Shown in pieces: positions 38,019 to 49,662 of a stretch of 64,000 nt of DNA. The translations under genes were made by a program, and so were the position numbers. Below the pieces are notes generated by a model, which was not told the DNA's origin, made no database searches, and saw only the letters and a program-made list of their open reading frames with translations. The stretch is from Desmodus rotundus (taxonomy: Eukaryota; Chordata; Mammalia; Chiroptera; Phyllostomidae), in contig NC_071394.1 of the NCBI RefSeq assembly GCF_022682495.2, forward strand, positions 24,028,470 to 24,092,469. The letters run 5' to 3'. Every line of letters starts with the position of its first letter. Within the stretch, counting starts at the first letter, position 1.

Positions 38019-38025
38019 TGTTTCA
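38019..38025. repeat. flanking repeat of the solo LTR (left)
   Basis: 'tgtttca' stands directly before the LTR and is repeated exactly at 38399-38405. Retroviral integration usually duplicates 4-6 bp, so one or two of the seven matched bases may be chance. Confidence 0.65.
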
Positions 38026-38398
38026 TGAATGCTGGAAGGAGACACAAGACTCCTGAGTAAGAAAAAGGACTTTATTGTACACAGCAAAAGCACAAGCCAG
38101 AAGGTCAGCACGATGCACATGGGGCTTCTCCACCTCCCTATAGGGATAAATTAAAGGACCCATTATGGATAGTGCACACCATGGGCAGCATCTGCAGAAG
38201 AACACTGAGACCATGGTATTCTCCATTTGCAGTGTAAGATGAAGGAAGTCTGTTCTTTGCCTGGGGGGAGATGTTATCTCATCCCCCAAAGAAACTTGCT
38301 GCAAACATAAACCCGAGAGATGGCCTGGGTACAGAATGGTCAGGCCAGCGCCTTGTATTCTTGGCATACCCAGCAAGCGTGCTACTATGTTTAATTCA
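38026..38398 (-). mobile_element. solo LTR of an endogenous retrovirus
   Basis: On the minus strand this 373-bp unit starts TGAAT and ends ATTCA, the TG...CA form of retroviral LTRs. It carries an AATAAA polyadenylation signal (TTTATT on the plus strand at 38071-38076) followed by sequence typical of an R-U5 end. It is flanked by 'tgtttca' on both sides. Outside it, the host sequence resumes as an L2 3'-end match, which supports the boundaries. No primer-binding site, gag, pol or env sequence adjoins, so it looks like the product of LTR-LTR recombination. I infer class I (gamma-like) from its look only. The 127-codon frame across it is chance. Confidence 0.75.
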
Positions 38399-38405
38399 TG
38401 TTTCA

Positions 38406-38450
38406 TCTCTTGAGTCTAGCACAGGACCTGGCATGTGGTAAGTACCTGTA
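38406..38450 (+). repeat. L2 3'-end piece flanking the solo LTR
   Basis: 'gagtctagcacaggacctgg', then 'catgtggtaag' is L2-type. With the sequence just left of the LTR it forms one interrupted L2 match. Confidence 0.5.
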
Positions 38451-39984
38451 ATTATTAGCTTCCCCTCCTTTCAGGACCAAAGGGTTATTACCAATAAGAT
38501 ATTCATTAGCTTTTGACTTTGAGACCTATCTCTTGTAAGAATGTGTGTCTTAAAGTTGCTGAATGTGTTCTGTTAATGCTCTTCAGCAACTAGGAAATGT
38601 AAAGAAAAGGCATTATGCATTACATGCGAGAACATAGTTGCTAGGGGTGCAGGGGAGACAGGTGTCCACATCCATCACAGGAGGTAGAGCATCAATAACT
38701 GCACAAAAGCAGAGCCGGGCTTGGGTGGATGTTGTGTGCACTTCCAGATGCTGAAGGCTGATGGCTCAGCTGAGACCCTCTCTGGAAATTGCTACCTTTC
38801 TGAAGGGCCATCCTAGTTCCTCAGCTCTCGGTGGGATTGGCTGAGGATTTCTGCATTGCCCAACTAAACACTTCCTTCACTGCCTCACAGGGAGGGGTTG
38901 CTCCCACAACCAATCCCCAATAAACTTCCTGCTTGAAACTCTCCACCTCAAAAGCTATTTCCTGAAAAACCCCACCATAAGGCAGAGGTCTTGCGATGTG
39001 ATAGAATTTTACATTTGTGGGCCTATGGAAAGTACCCTATTAAAATATTTCTGCCTTTGCTTTGTGTTTTGAAGGTCTTGGAATTTTTTCCTGTTATCTA
39101 AATGTTTCCAAGAGTGGCGTTGAACTTACTATTAGCTAAAACAACCAACTGAATGAACAAATGGACCCCATATTTTCAAATATTTTGTTTCTTTTTCATT
39201 TATCAACAATGTAATTCCCAATCATAACTAATTCAACATGAGTGAACCAATGTTCAAAAATGAGCTGCTACTTATTATTCAAAAACAAAGAACCTTGATT
39301 ACTTATTAGTTTATGCACTTGTATTCCAAAGTAAATGAATAATGTTTAATCCCGGTTTCTTTTTCATATATTGAAAATAGCATATAGGATCCCATTATTA
39401 CCTTCATGTGCCCCAAGAATCCACTCTTACTTCTTTCCTTTGCTTCAGAAATAAGGAAGCAAAGAAAGGAACAGAAGCCAAAATGATGATGTTTCATCAA
39501 CAGGACTTCCATCTGTGATTATCACACCTATAGGTAAGTTGAAATACCCTGCTGATTTAAACAAATGTGTGCATGTTCTTTTTAATTAATTCATTAAGCA
39601 CTCTCTTCTTTGTCATAAACTAGCTCTTTAGTCAAACCAACAAAATATTAAGACCAGAGAATCAGTATCAACTTGTTGACTGGTATCAGCTGAAGTGCCA
39701 ACAGGAAAACAAGGATTTCTGCAATGGTTTTGTGAAATTTTATTAAGAAAGATGGTTTTTGATGAAGGCACATTCCCTAGTGGCACAACTAACTTAGAGC
39801 AAAATTGTGAGGTAGGTGAACTGTTTATGGGACCCTCTACTACCCCCTTTATTCCCTCCTTCTAGAATTTTCATTCTCTCAAAGGACCCAGCACAGTTCT
39901 GCTACTCTGCCCCTCTTTCCTTCCTCTGAGAACAAATCAGACATGAAAGTATGTCTGGAAGTCTGCAGGAAATTCTCAAGTTAT
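38451..39984. other. unassigned stretch
   Basis: I see no gene. 39160-39300 is AT-rich. A short frame at 39306-39512 on the minus strand has no domain. Confidence 0.4.
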
Positions 39985-40138
39985 TCAAATACCTAAAAAG
40001 CTTCTTAGAAACACAGATGCAGGTTCACTTCGTTAGAGATTCTGATTCCTCCCTAGGTTTGGGGTGAGGCTCTGGAATCTGTATGCTTAACAAGCACCCC
40101 AGGGGCTTGGGATGATCGGCTAGATTTGGGAACCACCA
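39985..40138 (+). mobile_element. MER5A-like hAT MITE
   Basis: 'ttagaaacacagatgcaggt', then 'agagattctgattcctccct', then 'ggggtgaggctctggaatct', then 'aagcaccccaggggcttggg', then 'tttgggaaccacc' follows MER5A-type sequence to its right end. Confidence 0.65.
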
Positions 40139-41779
40139 ATCTGTGAATTTCATTCTTCTCAAGTGTTTAAAACTTTATGGCTAGACTTCTCAAAGGATTC
40201 GCATTTTAAAGAGCCTTTTAGAGAAAGGCAATACATAACTCAAAGGAATAAATCATAGCTAGAGAGCAGGATGACAGCTATTAGGGGGGGAGTTAGGGTG
40301 TAGAGGGATTGAGCAAGAAGGAAAAAGGACTCACGATATGGACAACAGTGTTGTGATTGCAGAGAACAGGAGGGTATAAGAGGGTTAAATAGTAATGGAA
40401 AAAATACAACAAAAAAAGGAAGACACTTGATGTGGTTTACAAAAATGAAAAATAAATTAGAGCAAAAGGTGAAGAGAATATTTCAGGCAATCGGACAATA
40501 AATGTCCAACTTATCAAATCAAACATCATGGAAATCATCTACCCCATCTGCCTTGTGAAGTCCACTGATTGGACTCCACAGCAGTTATTTGTGCCTGTCT
40601 CACAACGTCCAACTCACCAGGTCCAGGATAAAGGAGAAAAGAAGGAAATAGCTGCTTCTCTCTCTTTCCTCCCCTAAGCGTGCTCTCTCTCTCTAGCTCT
40701 CTCTCTCTTTCCCATTTATGTACTAGTCCTTTCCTTTTTGAGAAAGAAAAAAATAATCATCATGAGATGCTACAGTTTATAAAGGAATTCAAAGGACAAA
40801 ATTAAGTTAAAGAGATCAAAATTCAACTGTCTCCATAAGGACAGCTACCTAAAATGGCCCAGTGATGAAGAGCTGCGAAGGAGGCAGCAGCCGCTTCCTA
40901 GTGACTAACACCAGGCAAACAGCTCCCAGGCTCTGAGACTGCCTGTGTGCGTCCTCACTGCCCACACTCGCACACCAGCGGACGACACAAGGTCTTGGTA
41001 CCAGCTGTTAAAAATAAACTGTGAGCTCTCCAAGGAAAGACAGTCTTTGCATTGAGGACGCACTGTGGGGCCTTCAGCCAAGAAACCCTCTGTCCTCAGC
41101 ACTGAGAACTAAGTCAGTGGGCGCAACTGCTCCAGCTCTCCAGCCAGCCCCACAGAGACACCCAGCCAGGGACTGCTCCTTCAGAACCAGGAAAGGGTGA
41201 AGAACGAAGAAGCAATTGGTCAGGTTCCCTGTGTCCTAGTCACTTTTGTCTCTGGATTTTAAGGAGATACAGAGCCAGCCTCTGAGAGGGTTAGAAATCA
41301 GACACCTGTAATTTTCTTGCATTTGACACATGGGTTCAATAAACGTCCTCACAATATTCTGTGGGTATTTTTCTCTGCATCTTGAGCTCATAGGTACTTT
41401 AAGGGAAGATTAATCCAAGCACTTGCTATATTATACTTACCTCATTAAAATACTGCATTGGAAGACGTGTTTAATAGCCAAGAACCCTGCTCATCCTCTT
41501 TATTAAGCTCTTGAAAGAAACTCTTTAAGCAGTGAACAGAGCTGAATATCACAATATTCATTTAAGCTCAAGACTCACTTTACCCCCAGGGTGCTTACAG
41601 TCAAGGTTAGATGATCCCTGAGGAATTTACACCTGGGCTCTGTGATCTACACGTTTTTATGACCTTTTCCAAAGATAGAGAAAAGGGAAGGATCTGAAGG
41701 GAGAGAAAAACAGCTGAGTTGCCCTACCCCTCTCCTCAGCCACACTGTGATCACACAGGATTAAAAACCAAAAGAGAAG
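40139..41779. other. unassigned with a short CT tract
   Basis: 40682-40710 is an impure CT run. No recognisable gene occurs otherwise. Confidence 0.4.
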
Positions 41780-41915
41780 CACTTTTTATGCGGTAAGCAC
41801 TGTTCTAATGCACGTAAACCAACAGCACTGTGAGGTGGGTGCTAGGGGACCCTGCTTTACAGGTGAGGAAACTGAGGCAAATAACTTGCCCAAGTAACTT
41901 GCCTGGGCACCACCG
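41780..41915 (-). repeat. MIR fragment
   Basis: 'taagcactgttctaatgcac', then 'cactgtgaggtgggtgctag', then 'acaggtgaggaaactgaggc' is antisense MIR. Confidence 0.7.
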
Positions 41916-42164
41916 AAGTCCACCCTGTGGTCATTCAGGATATCACCTACTTATCAAATCTCCCCCACAGCACTTGTAGTCCGGAAAGCCTCTGCCCAGC
42001 TCATCTTCGGTATTCTTCTCTGGCCATTCTGAATTTCAGCGTCTCCCCCTGGGCTCCCTCTTTCATCTTAAAGGCATGTGTGATCTAAAGGGGAGTCGGC
42101 ACATGAGAGCAGAAACAACTTTCCTTGGCTTCAGAAGAAACTGCTCCTTTCCTGATTTGACCAC

Positions 42165-42305
42165 TTTTGCCTGGGTCATCTTAGGAAACTGAGCCTCCAT
42201 ATTCTCATTTTCAACGGGAGTTGTTATGAAGCTCACAGGAGATAACATATATGAAAAGCAGATTGTAAAATGTGCACCAATATTAATTATAATTATTAAT
42301 AAAAT
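42165..42305 (+). repeat. MIR fragment
   Basis: 'ctgggtcatcttaggaaact', then 'gagcctccatattctcattt', then 'gttatgaagctcacaggaga' is sense MIR. It lies about 250 bp from the antisense MIR before it, making a loose inverted pair. Confidence 0.55.
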
Positions 42306-44514
42306 GTGAGGTGTATTCAATAGGAAGGAAAGAAAACTCTACCAGTTGTGACACAGTCAATCTATTCGGTGGAAAACTAGATTATGTTGACAGTTGAATA
42401 AGGCAGTAAAATAGACCAGGATATAAATATGTTTCTAGATCCCAAAGCCAGGAATATTGAAAGCAAGTAATGAATAAATCTTTGTGATCATAAGTTATAT
42501 CTGTATAATATTTTACAGTTCCTAGAGCTCCTTGGGGCTGGTATTTATTTTATTGCATAAAGTTATGTGATACAGGCAGGGTCTTGTCAAGTGCAGTGTG
42601 TGAGCCAGGAGAGGGACTGCGGTGGCCAGACGTGTCCATATAAATAGTCACTGCCGTGGCCTAATGTCAAGTCCTCGGGGGAGCCTGAGCCCTTGGAGTA
42701 ACCCAACTTCTTGAAATGTTATAGTGAGAGAATGAGGGTAATGGAGGTGCCTCAGAAATATTTCCCCATCCTCACTCCAAACCCTCATTTTCAGATGTTT
42801 TTGTGAGAGAGGGGTCCTCCAGGAACTCTAAGTATGCAAATTCTTGTTTTCTATGTAATTCAGAAATCACCAGGCCGGAAATGAAGGCATGGCCAGCTCA
42901 CACCTGGTTTTCCAGGATTCTTTACCTGTAGACTTCAGGATGCTAGCACAGATTAGGCCGTTTCACTGAAGGACCCAGGGCGGGGTGGGGGAGGAAGATT
43001 CATCCTATGATGGCAAGATCATGAAGAAGCCTCTTGGGGACCTCTACGACTTAGAGAGAATCAGAACCAGAATCACAAGCTTATTAGGGTGTTTTCAGCT
43101 ACAAGTAACAGAATACCCAACTGTAAGATATGGTTTAATACAAATATTTATAATCTCACATAATAATTAACTGTGTCTCATATATAATAGGCTCCATAGA
43201 AGTATTAGGTGCTATTATTACTGGTAATAATAACTATTGCTATTATTACTATCATTATAATGAGAAAGTCAGGGCAAGGAGGCTCCAGGTTTGATGCAGA
43301 AGCTCAGGGCCCTGGGTGCTTTTCTTCTTTGTGACCTGGCATTCACAATGTGACAGGGATGCCACCCCTCATGAACCCTGAACAGCTGCAGTGGTGCCAA
43401 GGTCAAATAATGCAAATTATTCAGAAAAGAAAAAGAGGGATGCTTTCTCTTTTCTAGGAAGAGAAGTCTTTCTTCAAAACCCTTAGCAGACATCTTTTTT
43501 GGTTCCATGGGCCGATACTGAGTTATTTGCCTAAGGACTTAACTGGTTGGTAAGAGAGGCCAGGAGAAGAGTAACTGGAATTTTCTGCAGTAGGAAAAGG
43601 GTTTGTCCAGTAGGAAAAGAAACAGGACAGCTCCTGGAAGGGCAAATAATAGGGTCAGCCATCCATAATACTAGGCTAGGTCTTCCAGCAGATGCTGCTT
43701 AGAACGCATGGGAGCTGTGAGCCCTGGACAACCCAGCCTTCCTTTGGAGATAGGGAATTCCAAAGAGAGAAAGAAATACTACTGGACAACTTGGGGTTGG
43801 CATAAGGAGCCAACTTAGGAGTCAGTCTTTTCTCTTCCGCCTATGTTAGGAAAGGACATTAGGAGCCTGGATAAGAGCCATTCCCCTAGCAAGAGATCAA
43901 CATAATATGAGGAGCAGACTTCCTTGGGAAATGGAAACTTCTGTAACAGAGGGTCCCAGAAACAGAGCAGACCTCTTACAGCACAGCACCCGCCTGTCTC
44001 ACAGACAGCCATCAGCCGGATGCAGGAGAAAGGGATTCATCAGGAAGTCACAGCCACTGGAGGACAGGAAACGGTAAACATCCAGCAGCCATAGGAGTCC
44101 CAGGTGAAGAGAGTGACAAATGCCACATCCTTCCCTGCCCCACTGCCTGGTAAGCTCTGACACTGGAGGAAAGGATCCATTCCAGCCACTGAAGAAATAG
44201 AAAAAATACACCAATCTCTAGGAGAAAACGTTGTGGAAATGACTGGATATTAAGGCAACCTGGTTCAGGCAGGTGATTTTGAGGAAAGAGACATTGGCAT
44301 TGGATTCCTGTGGCTCCAGAGTAAAGTGTTATTTTAGTTTATTGCCCCAATACACCTTTTTGGGATTTGTCTGCAGGCAGGCTGAGCACACAAATGGGGA
44401 ACCTGGACCTCAGGGACACCCAGGCAAACAGCTGACTGGATAATGGCCAACTATCAGAAGGTACAAAGGGGCTGCTCACCAGGTTGGTGGGTATCAGAGA
44501 ACCCAGCCCCTGGT
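42306..44514. other. mostly unassigned, possible old repeat and ATT-rich patch
   Basis: 43085-43180 resembles a dispersed element whose landmark is 'cagctacaagtaacagaata'. 43190-43262 is rich in ATT/TTA. The remainder, including 43800-44300, is not recognisable. Confidence 0.35.
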
Positions 44515-44740
44515 TAAGAACTAAGACTCTACGGTCAGATAGATTATAGTTCAAATCCCACCTACTGGCTGCATGAGCTCTGGTTTGTTATTTAACCTGG
44601 CTGAGCCTCAATGTCTTTACACAAAAAAAGAGAATGATGATTATACCTTCTTAGAGGGTTAATGTAAGGGTTAGATGAATCAATATATGTACATTTCTTA
44701 GAACAGTACCTTGCATATATAAATATTAGTGACTTGTTAT
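44515..44740 (+). repeat. MIR SINE, near full length
   Basis: 'gatagattatagttcaaatc', then 'cacctactggctgcatgagc', then 'ctggctgagcctcaatgtct', then 'tagaacagtaccttgcatat' is sense MIR from the A/B box region to its 3' end. Confidence 0.8.
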
Positions 44741-46239
44741 TAGAGAGCAGATGAAGAGAAGGCCTATACCATTATGATATTAAACAATGAATGACAAACT
44801 CGATTGTAGAAAGTCAGGTAACAAAAGGATCCAGTGCAGTGGGTGGGGATTGACAAAGGAAATTTGGAGGGTACAACCTTTTTTGCCTGTGATACAAAGT
44901 GTTTTTAATTGCATTAATTTGGCTTTTACAAGGCTACATCCCTACATCAGAGATGAAGGTCAAACCTCGAGAGAGGGTAAGATCATCTGCAGTGTTAACC
45001 ACAACTCCTGTGAACCTCAGCGGAGAAGAGACATGTGTGCTGTCTAAACCCCCTTATGTTACCTGGAACAATACCTGTGTAAGGGAAGGTTGCACAGGCA
45101 AATGAGGACACCACCAATAACTGCGGAACCTGAGAATACCTGAAAGATTTGGTCTCCCAGAGAAGCAATGAAACTCATGAACTAGGAGCCGGCTTGAGAG
45201 CCAAGGGAATTCTACATCCCAGGTACCTTGTCATCCCCTCCCCTAGTGTAATGAGTCAGCTTTTCACGGTCTCTCCTTATACCGCTTCTACTGCTACAAA
45301 TACCTACGTTTCTGGTTTCTTTTTACTCATCACTTTGTTTATGCATTACTTCTGCTGGCTCACAATTTCTGTTATTCATGATCTTTCATAGCCCTTCTGC
45401 CCTATGGCCTTGCTGCCTTTATTTTCTAGATTTTGTTGATGTTATTGTTGTTTTTACAGACGTGGTTTGTCCGATTTAAACCCCACTGCTCTGCTTGAAC
45501 AACGCCCTTGCTCCATAACCTAATTAATAGTTCATAGATCACCCTTGGTCTGCCCACACCTGGTCTGATCAGCCATAGCGAAGAAGACAAGGTCCCAATG
45601 GTGCCAACAAGAACATATTTGCTTGAAGACCTGCCTGGAACCTTTCTTCAGCAAGGGAGGAAGGCGGTCTCTGTAAGAAGGTATCCTGAAGCTTGGTCTG
45701 TCCTCTGCAGCAAGTATCTCAAACTAGAAACTACAACTGAGTAGGAAGAAGTCATCTAAAGCCTTCAAACTTCAAAAAGGCTTGAGTTTTAATACAGGAA
45801 GGACGTTGGCACTGGACTAGGCATAAAAGACCCCAGAGGCCCAGGAACACAGACAGTGACCAGACAACACTAAACCATATCACCTAGGATACTCGGAGGG
45901 AGAAAAACCATACTTTGGTACCAACTCTATATTAGAATAACAACCTTTGGTGGGTTAACAAAGTATGTTGATATTTCTACTGGGATAGTAGATACTAAAG
46001 CTATAATTTAGAGAATTTATGATTATTGAATTGTTTTCTTCTAACATTTTGAAATTTCCTTCTTCCTCACCTTTTAAGAGTCATTTGTGAAAATCATAGC
46101 CCATCTTACCAGTGTTAACAGATGGGCCAAGGCAAGGGAAGAGCGGTGCATGCCCAGAGTGAGAGCCATGCGGAGAAGGTGACCCTCGGGTCTCCAGCAT
46201 CTGTTCTTTGGGGCTCCTATTTGTTTTGGTCTTTGTTTC
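44741..46239. other. unassigned region
   Basis: A 68-codon frame at 44899-45105 begins with a hydrophobic stretch and carries NLSG and NNTC sequons with several cysteines. It has stops after it and no recognisable family. The rest of the region is also not identified. Confidence 0.3.
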
Positions 46240-46500
46240 ACACAACCAAGACCGGCCCAAGGAGACGTGACAGCTAAATGTACTTGGTATCCTGAATGGA
46301 ACTATGGAACAAAAAATGGGCATTGGGAAAAATGAAGTAAATCTAAATAAACTATAGACTTTAGTTATTATTAATATGGAAAACTGGGCATGAAGTGGTA
46401 GGGAGAGAGGCATATAGGAACTGCCTGTACTAGCTGCTCAGTTTTTCTGTAATTCCAAAACTATTTCAAAAATAAAGTCTATAATTTAAAAAAAATTAAT
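46240..46500 (+). mobile_element. old L1 3'UTR with decayed A tail
   Basis: 'aatgtacttggtatcctgaa', then 'aaataaactatagactttag', then 'aactgcctgtactagctgct', then 'attccaaaactatttcaaaa' and a terminal A-rich tail match an L1M 3'UTR in sense orientation. Confidence 0.7.
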
Positions 46501-47340
46501 ATTCACCCCAGCAATACATAAATTTGACAATCAACCAGCCCCTTGCATGGCAAGTAACTTAGGACTCTGAAAATAACCCGTATTTCTTGATAAAGATAAA
46601 AGATGAAATATGCAACTAGGAAAAAAATGTTACAATCATTTGCTGGGCTAGCATTTGACCTTCTCAAGCATTGAGAATCCAGAGTGTCATCTTTTTCTCT
46701 TCAAAATGCAACCTTAACTTACTAACAGTAGAACTTAACCAGGAGAAGCAGCACGCTACAATTCTAATGCCATCCATGACTCTGACCTTCAAATCTTCAC
46801 ATGATGGCTACTTGACTAAAAAATAAATAAACAAATAACAGTAGAAAGTGCCAAACAAGTGGCACTTGACAGAGCGCTGGAACAGAACAGTGAGTTCCTC
46901 ACATTAAGAAAACTACTAACGGAAGCCTTTTCAGACATAATCAGCTCAGGAAAGAAATGGCAGAACAGAATGAGCATTCTAATTCAATTTGTATTAGTAT
47001 ATTGATGATGCATTTGTGTAGTGCTTGTTTTTGCCAACTCTGTCAGGCACATTAGGCTAAGTTCTCTCTGCACAACAGAATTTGGAATGCTGAATAGGAG
47101 AGCTGCACTGTAAAATCCCTCACCTTCAAAGATCTTTAAGGGAATCCACAAACACCACCTGCTTGGGTAGCTATGACTTGGGAATCACAGCAACCTCTGG
47201 AGAAACATTTGTCAAGGTTCCACTTCTCACTTTTTCCCACTGGTTTTTGGAAGAGGGTGGCCACACCCGAGGATATGCCCTAATTCAACCAGGTACCTCT
47301 TTTTGACTTTTAGGTTGTCTCCATTTTGTTTTTTGTTATT
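46501..47340. other. unassigned stretch
   Basis: I see nothing I can name. Confidence 0.4.
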
Positions 47341-47351
47341 AAAAACATTCA
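47341..47351. repeat. left target-site duplication of the Ves SINE
   Basis: 'aaaaacattca' before the SINE is echoed by 'aaaaataattca' at 47557-47568. The junction reads TT followed by AAAA, the L1 endonuclease preference. The match is imperfect. Confidence 0.55.
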
Positions 47352-47352
47352 G

Positions 47353-47560
47353 CCCTGGCTACTGTGGCTCAGTGGATTGAGTGCCAGCCTGTGAACCAAA
47401 GGGTCACCAGTTCGATTCCCAGTCAGGGCACATGCCTGGGTTGCAGGCCAGGTATCCAGTAGGGGGTACGCAAGAGACAACCACACATTGATGTTTCTCC
47501 CCCTCTCTGTCTCCTTCCTTTCCCCCCTGTCTAAAAATAAATCAATAAAACCCAAGAAAA
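47353..47560 (+). mobile_element. Ves SINE (tRNA-derived, bat-specific)
   Basis: This is the diagnostic element of the window. It begins 'ccctggctactgtggctcag'. The Pol III A box is at 47365-47375 (TGGCTCAGTGG) and the B box at 47409-47419 (AGTTCGATTCC). The tRNA-unrelated part contains 'agtcagggcacatgcctggg' and 'caaccacacattgatgtttc', then a pyrimidine-rich run, and ends in an A-rich tail from about 47532. Such copies are made by Pol III and inserted by L1 machinery. The antisense open frame across it is not a gene. Only one copy is recognisable in 64 kb. Confidence 0.95.
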
Positions 47561-47619
47561 ATAATTCAATCAACATCTTCTACACCTATGTCTGTATAAT
47601 CTCCTGAAACTCTCATAAG

Positions 47620-48515
47620 TATAAGTTCTTTTAATCTTGGGTAGAAGGCATGAGACATATGACCAGAGTATTTTGCACAAATGTGGTTCTGATATACATT
47701 CCTAAGGTGCTATATCTCTATTTGGTCTTAGTCCCATTTCTGTGACACAGTCCCTAAAACCCTTGGAATTTATTGGGATGAGAGCGATAAAGGTACTTTT
47801 GCTATGTTAATGAAGTGAGTTTTGGAGTGTACCTGAGGATGGGGGCTGGTTACCAGTGGGTCCAACCCTCTGATTAGAGATTTGAAACTTTTAGTCCCCT
47901 CCCTGCCCCCCATACCTCCTGAAAGGAGAGAGAGGCCAAAGATTGAATTTAATCACCAACAGCCAATGATTTAGTCAACATGCCTGCGTAATGAATCCTC
48001 CGTAGAAACCCAGAAGGACAGGATTAGAAAGCTCCCCGGTTGGTGAACACATGGAGATTTGAGGTTTGGGGAGAGTGGTGTATTAGAAGCAAGGGCATAG
48101 AAGCTCCACATCCTTTCTCACATACATCGCCCTGTACAACTCTTCCATCAGGCTCTGTCTGAGTTTACTCTTTTATAATAAACTGGTCATCTAGTACGTA
48201 AAGTGTTTCTCTGAGTTCTGTGAGCCTCTGTAGCAAATTAATCAGACCATCATCAAATTAATCAAATTAATTTATCATCAAATTAATGTCGGAACCTCTG
48301 ATGCACAGCCAGAAGGTCAGAAGCACAGGGAACCACCTGCACTAGCAACTGGCTTCGGAAGTGGTGCCATGTCAGGGCAGTCTTATGGGACGTCTCAGTC
48401 CTGTGGGATCAGACACCACCTCCATGTAAATAGTATCCGAATTAAGTTAAATTGTAGGACACCCAGCTGGTGTCAGAGAACTGCTCGGTGGTGTGGGGGA
48501 ATCACCATGCACATT
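47620..48515 (+). mobile_element. ancient LTR-type repeat, family unresolved
   Basis: I recognise the repeat from other mammals. Its landmarks in order are 'tgacacagtccctaaaaccc', 'gatgggggctggttaccagt', 'aggacaggattagaaagctc', 'cttttataataaactggtca', 'ctgagttctgtgagcctctg' and 'attgtaggacacccagctgg'. AATAAA in the sense direction and the overall form suggest an endogenous retroviral LTR. A small internal duplication of 'atcaaattaat' occurs near 48250-48288. Confidence 0.55.
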
Positions 48516-49453
48516 GGAATTGGGAGCAGAAGTTTACCTGGGAATTATCATTCTCTTTAAACTACCTCCGTTTCTTCTTAACTGGCTTATTTTCACCTAA
48601 CTGGCCCTTCACGTGGCACCTTGATCTAAAATTGAATGGGTTATAGCTCCCTTTAGACCAAAGATACTGTATCTGTGACTCTGTGTGGCCAGATGCTTTA
48701 TTTGAGACAGCATTATGTTCGGTCTGACCTTTTCCTTCCTCGCTGCCTTTGTAACTTGCTCAAATATTTGTATTGAGCATCTGCGCTTCCTTTACCAGCT
48801 GGGTTGAATCCAGAAGTGTAGCTCTCCTTCTCTGTGTGACGCTGTCAAATATAGCACTACCAGCTTTAACCCAGAGAGTTTACTGAATATTCATCTTTGG
48901 TCAAACAGTGCAGATCTGTCTGCTGAAGGAAATTGACAGAGCCTGGTAACTTACCTGAGGGCCTTATTCTGGATCAGACTTTGCCATAACGGCATCTTCT
49001 TTTTCTTATTCCTGTGACTCCCCATTCATTTATTTGTTCACCTATCCATCCACACTTGCCAAGGAGAATCAAGCTATAATTCTCTTGCTATAAAGATTTA
49101 TAAGCTATAAATCTCTTAGGGGAGATATTTTGATAGAGTCATCCAGAGATACAACTTTTAATATTAAGTAGTTCAGCAAGGACAAAGGAGAAACAAGTGG
49201 GTATTTATTGGACAAATCTAGGTGACCAAGGACAAAATATGTTAATGGCTTTTTAATAAAAGCAATACGTGTTTATTGTATGAATTTCCTCAGATACAAG
49301 AAAAATCATCTGTGATTATATAAGCCAGAAGTAGTCAATAGGAATAACACATTTATTTCTATTTTATGAAATCTAACTTCAGCATGATCCCAAATAATGG
49401 CCACCAAAGAATCATTTCCAAAAGAGCCTCTAGGTGTAATTGAAAATAGCTTC
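48516..49453. other. mostly unassigned
   Basis: 49250-49320 weakly resembles an old LINE 3' end. I recognise nothing else. Confidence 0.35.
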
Positions 49454-49471
49454 AAAATGGTTGTTTACATA
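49454..49471. repeat. left target-site duplication of U1 copy
   Basis: 'aaaatggttgtttacata' is repeated exactly at 49645-49662, on the far side of the U1 copy and its A tail. The last three bases coincide with the ATA that starts U1. The junction reads C followed by AAAA, compatible with L1 endonuclease. Confidence 0.95.
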
Positions 49472-49630
49472 CTTACCTGGCAGGGGAGACACCGTGATCG
49501 TGAAGGTGGTTTTCCCAGGGTGAGGCCTTTCTGCTGCACTGGATGGGCTGACTCCTGCCATTTCCCCAAATGTGGGAAACTCAACTGCATAATTTGTGCT
49601 AATAGGGGACTGTGTTCCCGCTCTCCCTTG
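49469..49630 (+). pseudogene. RNU1 pseudogene: processed U1 snRNA pseudogene
   Basis: U1 RNA recognises 5' splice sites in the spliceosome. This copy spans the whole RNA, about 162 bases against 164 in human U1. The 5' end ATACTTACCTG, which pairs with splice sites, is intact. 'aaggtggttttcccagg' and 'atttccccaaatgtgggaaa' are also well preserved. Damage is clear. Stem-loop I carries several substitutions, and the stem-loop II region that binds U1A is altered. The Sm site at 49591-49599 reads AATTTGTGC, not AATTTGTGG, and the last stem has mismatches. A 10-base A tail follows, and an 18-bp target duplication encloses the unit, so it was reverse-transcribed by L1 machinery. No snRNA promoter precedes it. 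Confidence 0.96.
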
Positions 49631-49644
49631 AAAAAAAAAATAAT

Positions 49645-49662
49645 AAAATGGTTGTTTACATA
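49645..49662. repeat. right target-site duplication of U1 copy
   Basis: Exact 18-bp copy of the sequence at 49454-49471. Confidence 0.95.

Noticed and set aside
38023..38406. 127-codon minus-strand frame
   Set aside because: It coincides with the solo LTR, which is noncoding. No retroviral protein motif is present.
47349..47576. 75-codon minus-strand frame, and a possible tRNA gene from the A and B boxes
   Set aside because: Both are consequences of the Ves SINE. Its tRNA-like part does not continue as a full tRNA and is followed by SINE body and tail.
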